Made by a program: the position numbers and the translations under genes. Of a stretch of 64,000 bases of DNA, positions 63,004 through 64,000 are shown one piece after another. The stretch is from Chitinophaga japonensis (GTDB lineage Bacteria; Bacteroidota; Bacteroidia; Chitinophagales; Chitinophagaceae). Position 1 is the stretch's first letter. Each line of letters begins with the position of its first letter. The notes under the pieces were generated by a model, which saw nothing but the letters and a program-made list of their open reading frames with translations, made no database searches and was not told the DNA's origin. The stretch is from assembly GCF_007830125.1 (NCBI RefSeq), contig NZ_VLLG01000002.1, positions 568,985 through 632,984 of the forward strand, read 5' to 3'.

Positions 63004-64000
63004 ATGGAAAAAAGAACTTTCATTAAGCTGTCTTCTGTGTTAGTGACCGGCACTGCGTTTTCTCCTATGATCCGTTTCATGCAAGACAATAAACTTAAGA
63101 ACTGGGCAGGCAATTACACCTACAGCACCAACAGGCTTCATCATCCCGCATCGGTAGCGGAAGTACAGCAGTTGGTAAAAGACCTCCGGAAAGTAAAGGT
63201 ATTGGGTACACGGCATTGCTTCAACCCTATTGCTGATTCTACAGAAAACCTCGTATCACTGCAGCAACTGCAACAAATAACCGCCCTGGATAAAAATGCC
63301 CGCACCGTTACGGTGGAAGCCGGCGTGAATTACGGGCAGCTATGCCCGTACCTGCAGGAACAGGGCCGGGCATTGCATAACCTGGCTTCGCTCCCGCATA
63401 TCTCGGTAGCCGGGGCCTGCGCCACGGCTACCCATGGCTCGGGCAACCGGAACGGGAACCTGGGCACGGTGGTATCCGCCCTGGAAATGGTAACTGCGAA
63501 AGGAGACCTGGTAACCCTGTCCCGAGAAAAAGACGGGGACCTGTTTAACGGCGCCATTGTGCATTTGGGCGGCCTGGGGGTGGTCACCAAAGTAACACTG
63601 GACATACAACCGGCCTTCCTGGTCCGGCAGGACCTTTATGAAGGCTTGCCGCTGGCGCAACTGGCCAATCATTTTGAGGATATCTTTTCCGCCGGCTACA
63701 GTGTAAGCCTGTTCACCGACTGGCAGAACGGCGTATTTAACCAGGTATGGCTGAAACGCCGGGTGGAAGCGGGCAGCACGGCGGATCTGCCGCAGGACTT
63801 TTTCGGGGCTACGCCGGCTACCCGGCCCCTGCACCCGATAGCGGCGCTTTCCGCGGAAAACTGTACGGAACAAATGGGCGTACCCGGTCCCTGGCATGAA
63901 CGCCTGCCACACTTCCGGATGAACTTTACGCCCAGTAGCGGAGAAGAACTACAATCTGAGTATTTTGTTCCCCGTGACAAAGGGTTTGCGGCCCTGCAAG
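63004..64000 (+). CDS. FAD-binding alditol/lactone oxidase family protein (3' end cut by window edge)
   Basis: The frame runs from ATG 63004 to the window edge. A signal-like start (MEKRTFIKLSSVLVTGTAF, possibly Tat-related although only KR is present) is followed by NWAGNYTYSTNRLHHPASV, the FAD-binding KVLGTRHCFNPIADS, VEAGVNYGQLCPYLQEQG and AGACATATHGSG, and LGGLGVVTKVTLD. These resemble xylitol/alditol oxidase (AldO) and arabinono-lactone oxidase. It would oxidise a sugar alcohol or lactone with oxygen as acceptor; the substrate is unknown. Confidence 0.88.
   Translation, partial: MEKRTFIKLSSVLVTGTAFSPMIRFMQDNKLKNWAGNYTYSTNRLHHPASVAEVQQLVKDLRKVKVLGTRHCFNPIADSTENLVSLQQLQQITALDKNARTVTVEAGVNYGQLCPYLQEQGRALHNLASLPHISVAGACATATHGSGNRNGNLGTVVSALEMVTAKGDLVTLSREKDGDLFNGAIVHLGGLGVVTKVTLDIQPAFLVRQDLYEGLPLAQLANHFEDIFSAGYSVSLFTDWQNGVFNQVWLKRRVEAGSTADLPQDFFGATPATRPLHPIAALSAENCTEQMGVPGPWHERLPHFRMNFTPSSGEELQSEYFVPRDKGFAALQ

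Overview
The window looks like chromosomal DNA of a Bacteroidota, most likely a Chitinophagaceae close to Chitinophaga. Two SusC/SusD pairs, a FecI-type sigma/FecR pair, a roughly 1100-residue SecA, a DUF3127 protein, FG-GAP/ASPIC lipoproteins, -7 elements of the TAnnTTTG type and the absence of Shine-Dalgarno sequences all point there. No rRNA, tRNA, CRISPR array, phage or transposase gene was recognised.

Left part (1-29.9 kb), almost all on the minus strand. At the edge is a truncated Tat-type Gfo/Idh/MocA oxidoreductase. Next is a complete six-gene ebo operon (eboA to eboF, 7782 down to 1035), known from scytonemin export in cyanobacteria and from eustigmatophyte plastids. Upstream is a susC-susD-FG-GAP lipoprotein-vanadium haloperoxidase cluster. 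Then come a TMEM220-like protein, a two-domain redoxin and a decayed nucleotidyltransferase. A long operon (29891 down to 20622) follows: an MFS transporter, an oxidoreductase, a sugar isomerase, cytochrome c, a DUF1080 3-keto-disaccharide hydrolase type protein, ThuA, and a giant ThuA/PQQ sugar dehydrogenase/PKD/cytochrome fusion. It fits oxidative 3-keto-sugar metabolism.

Middle (30-46.5 kb): mostly housekeeping genes. These are secA, a DUF433/DUF5615 pair, deoC, a SPOR protein, an M20 amidohydrolase, glyA, a sugar nucleotidyltransferase, a nitronate monooxygenase, a NatAB-like ABC exporter, a flavoprotein, a DUF3127 OB-fold protein and dnaA.

Right part (46.6-64 kb): a FecI-type sigma, FecR, an STN-containing SusC, SusD and a phosphodiesterase/alkaline phosphatase fusion form a regulated nutrient (probably phosphoester) locus. 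Three AraC regulators, a second ECF sigma with a membrane partner, a DUF1624 membrane protein, a chromate transporter and a truncated FAD alditol/lactone oxidase follow.

The most unusual signal is not a gene. Scattered between genes are eight inverted-repeat elements (plus two half copies) of three unrelated sequence families. All have arms built from tandem 7-bp units. Families B and C sit on or against gene stop codons and place stops in all three frames. One family-A copy, which lacks stops, appears to have become the lipoprotein signal peptide of the FG-GAP protein.
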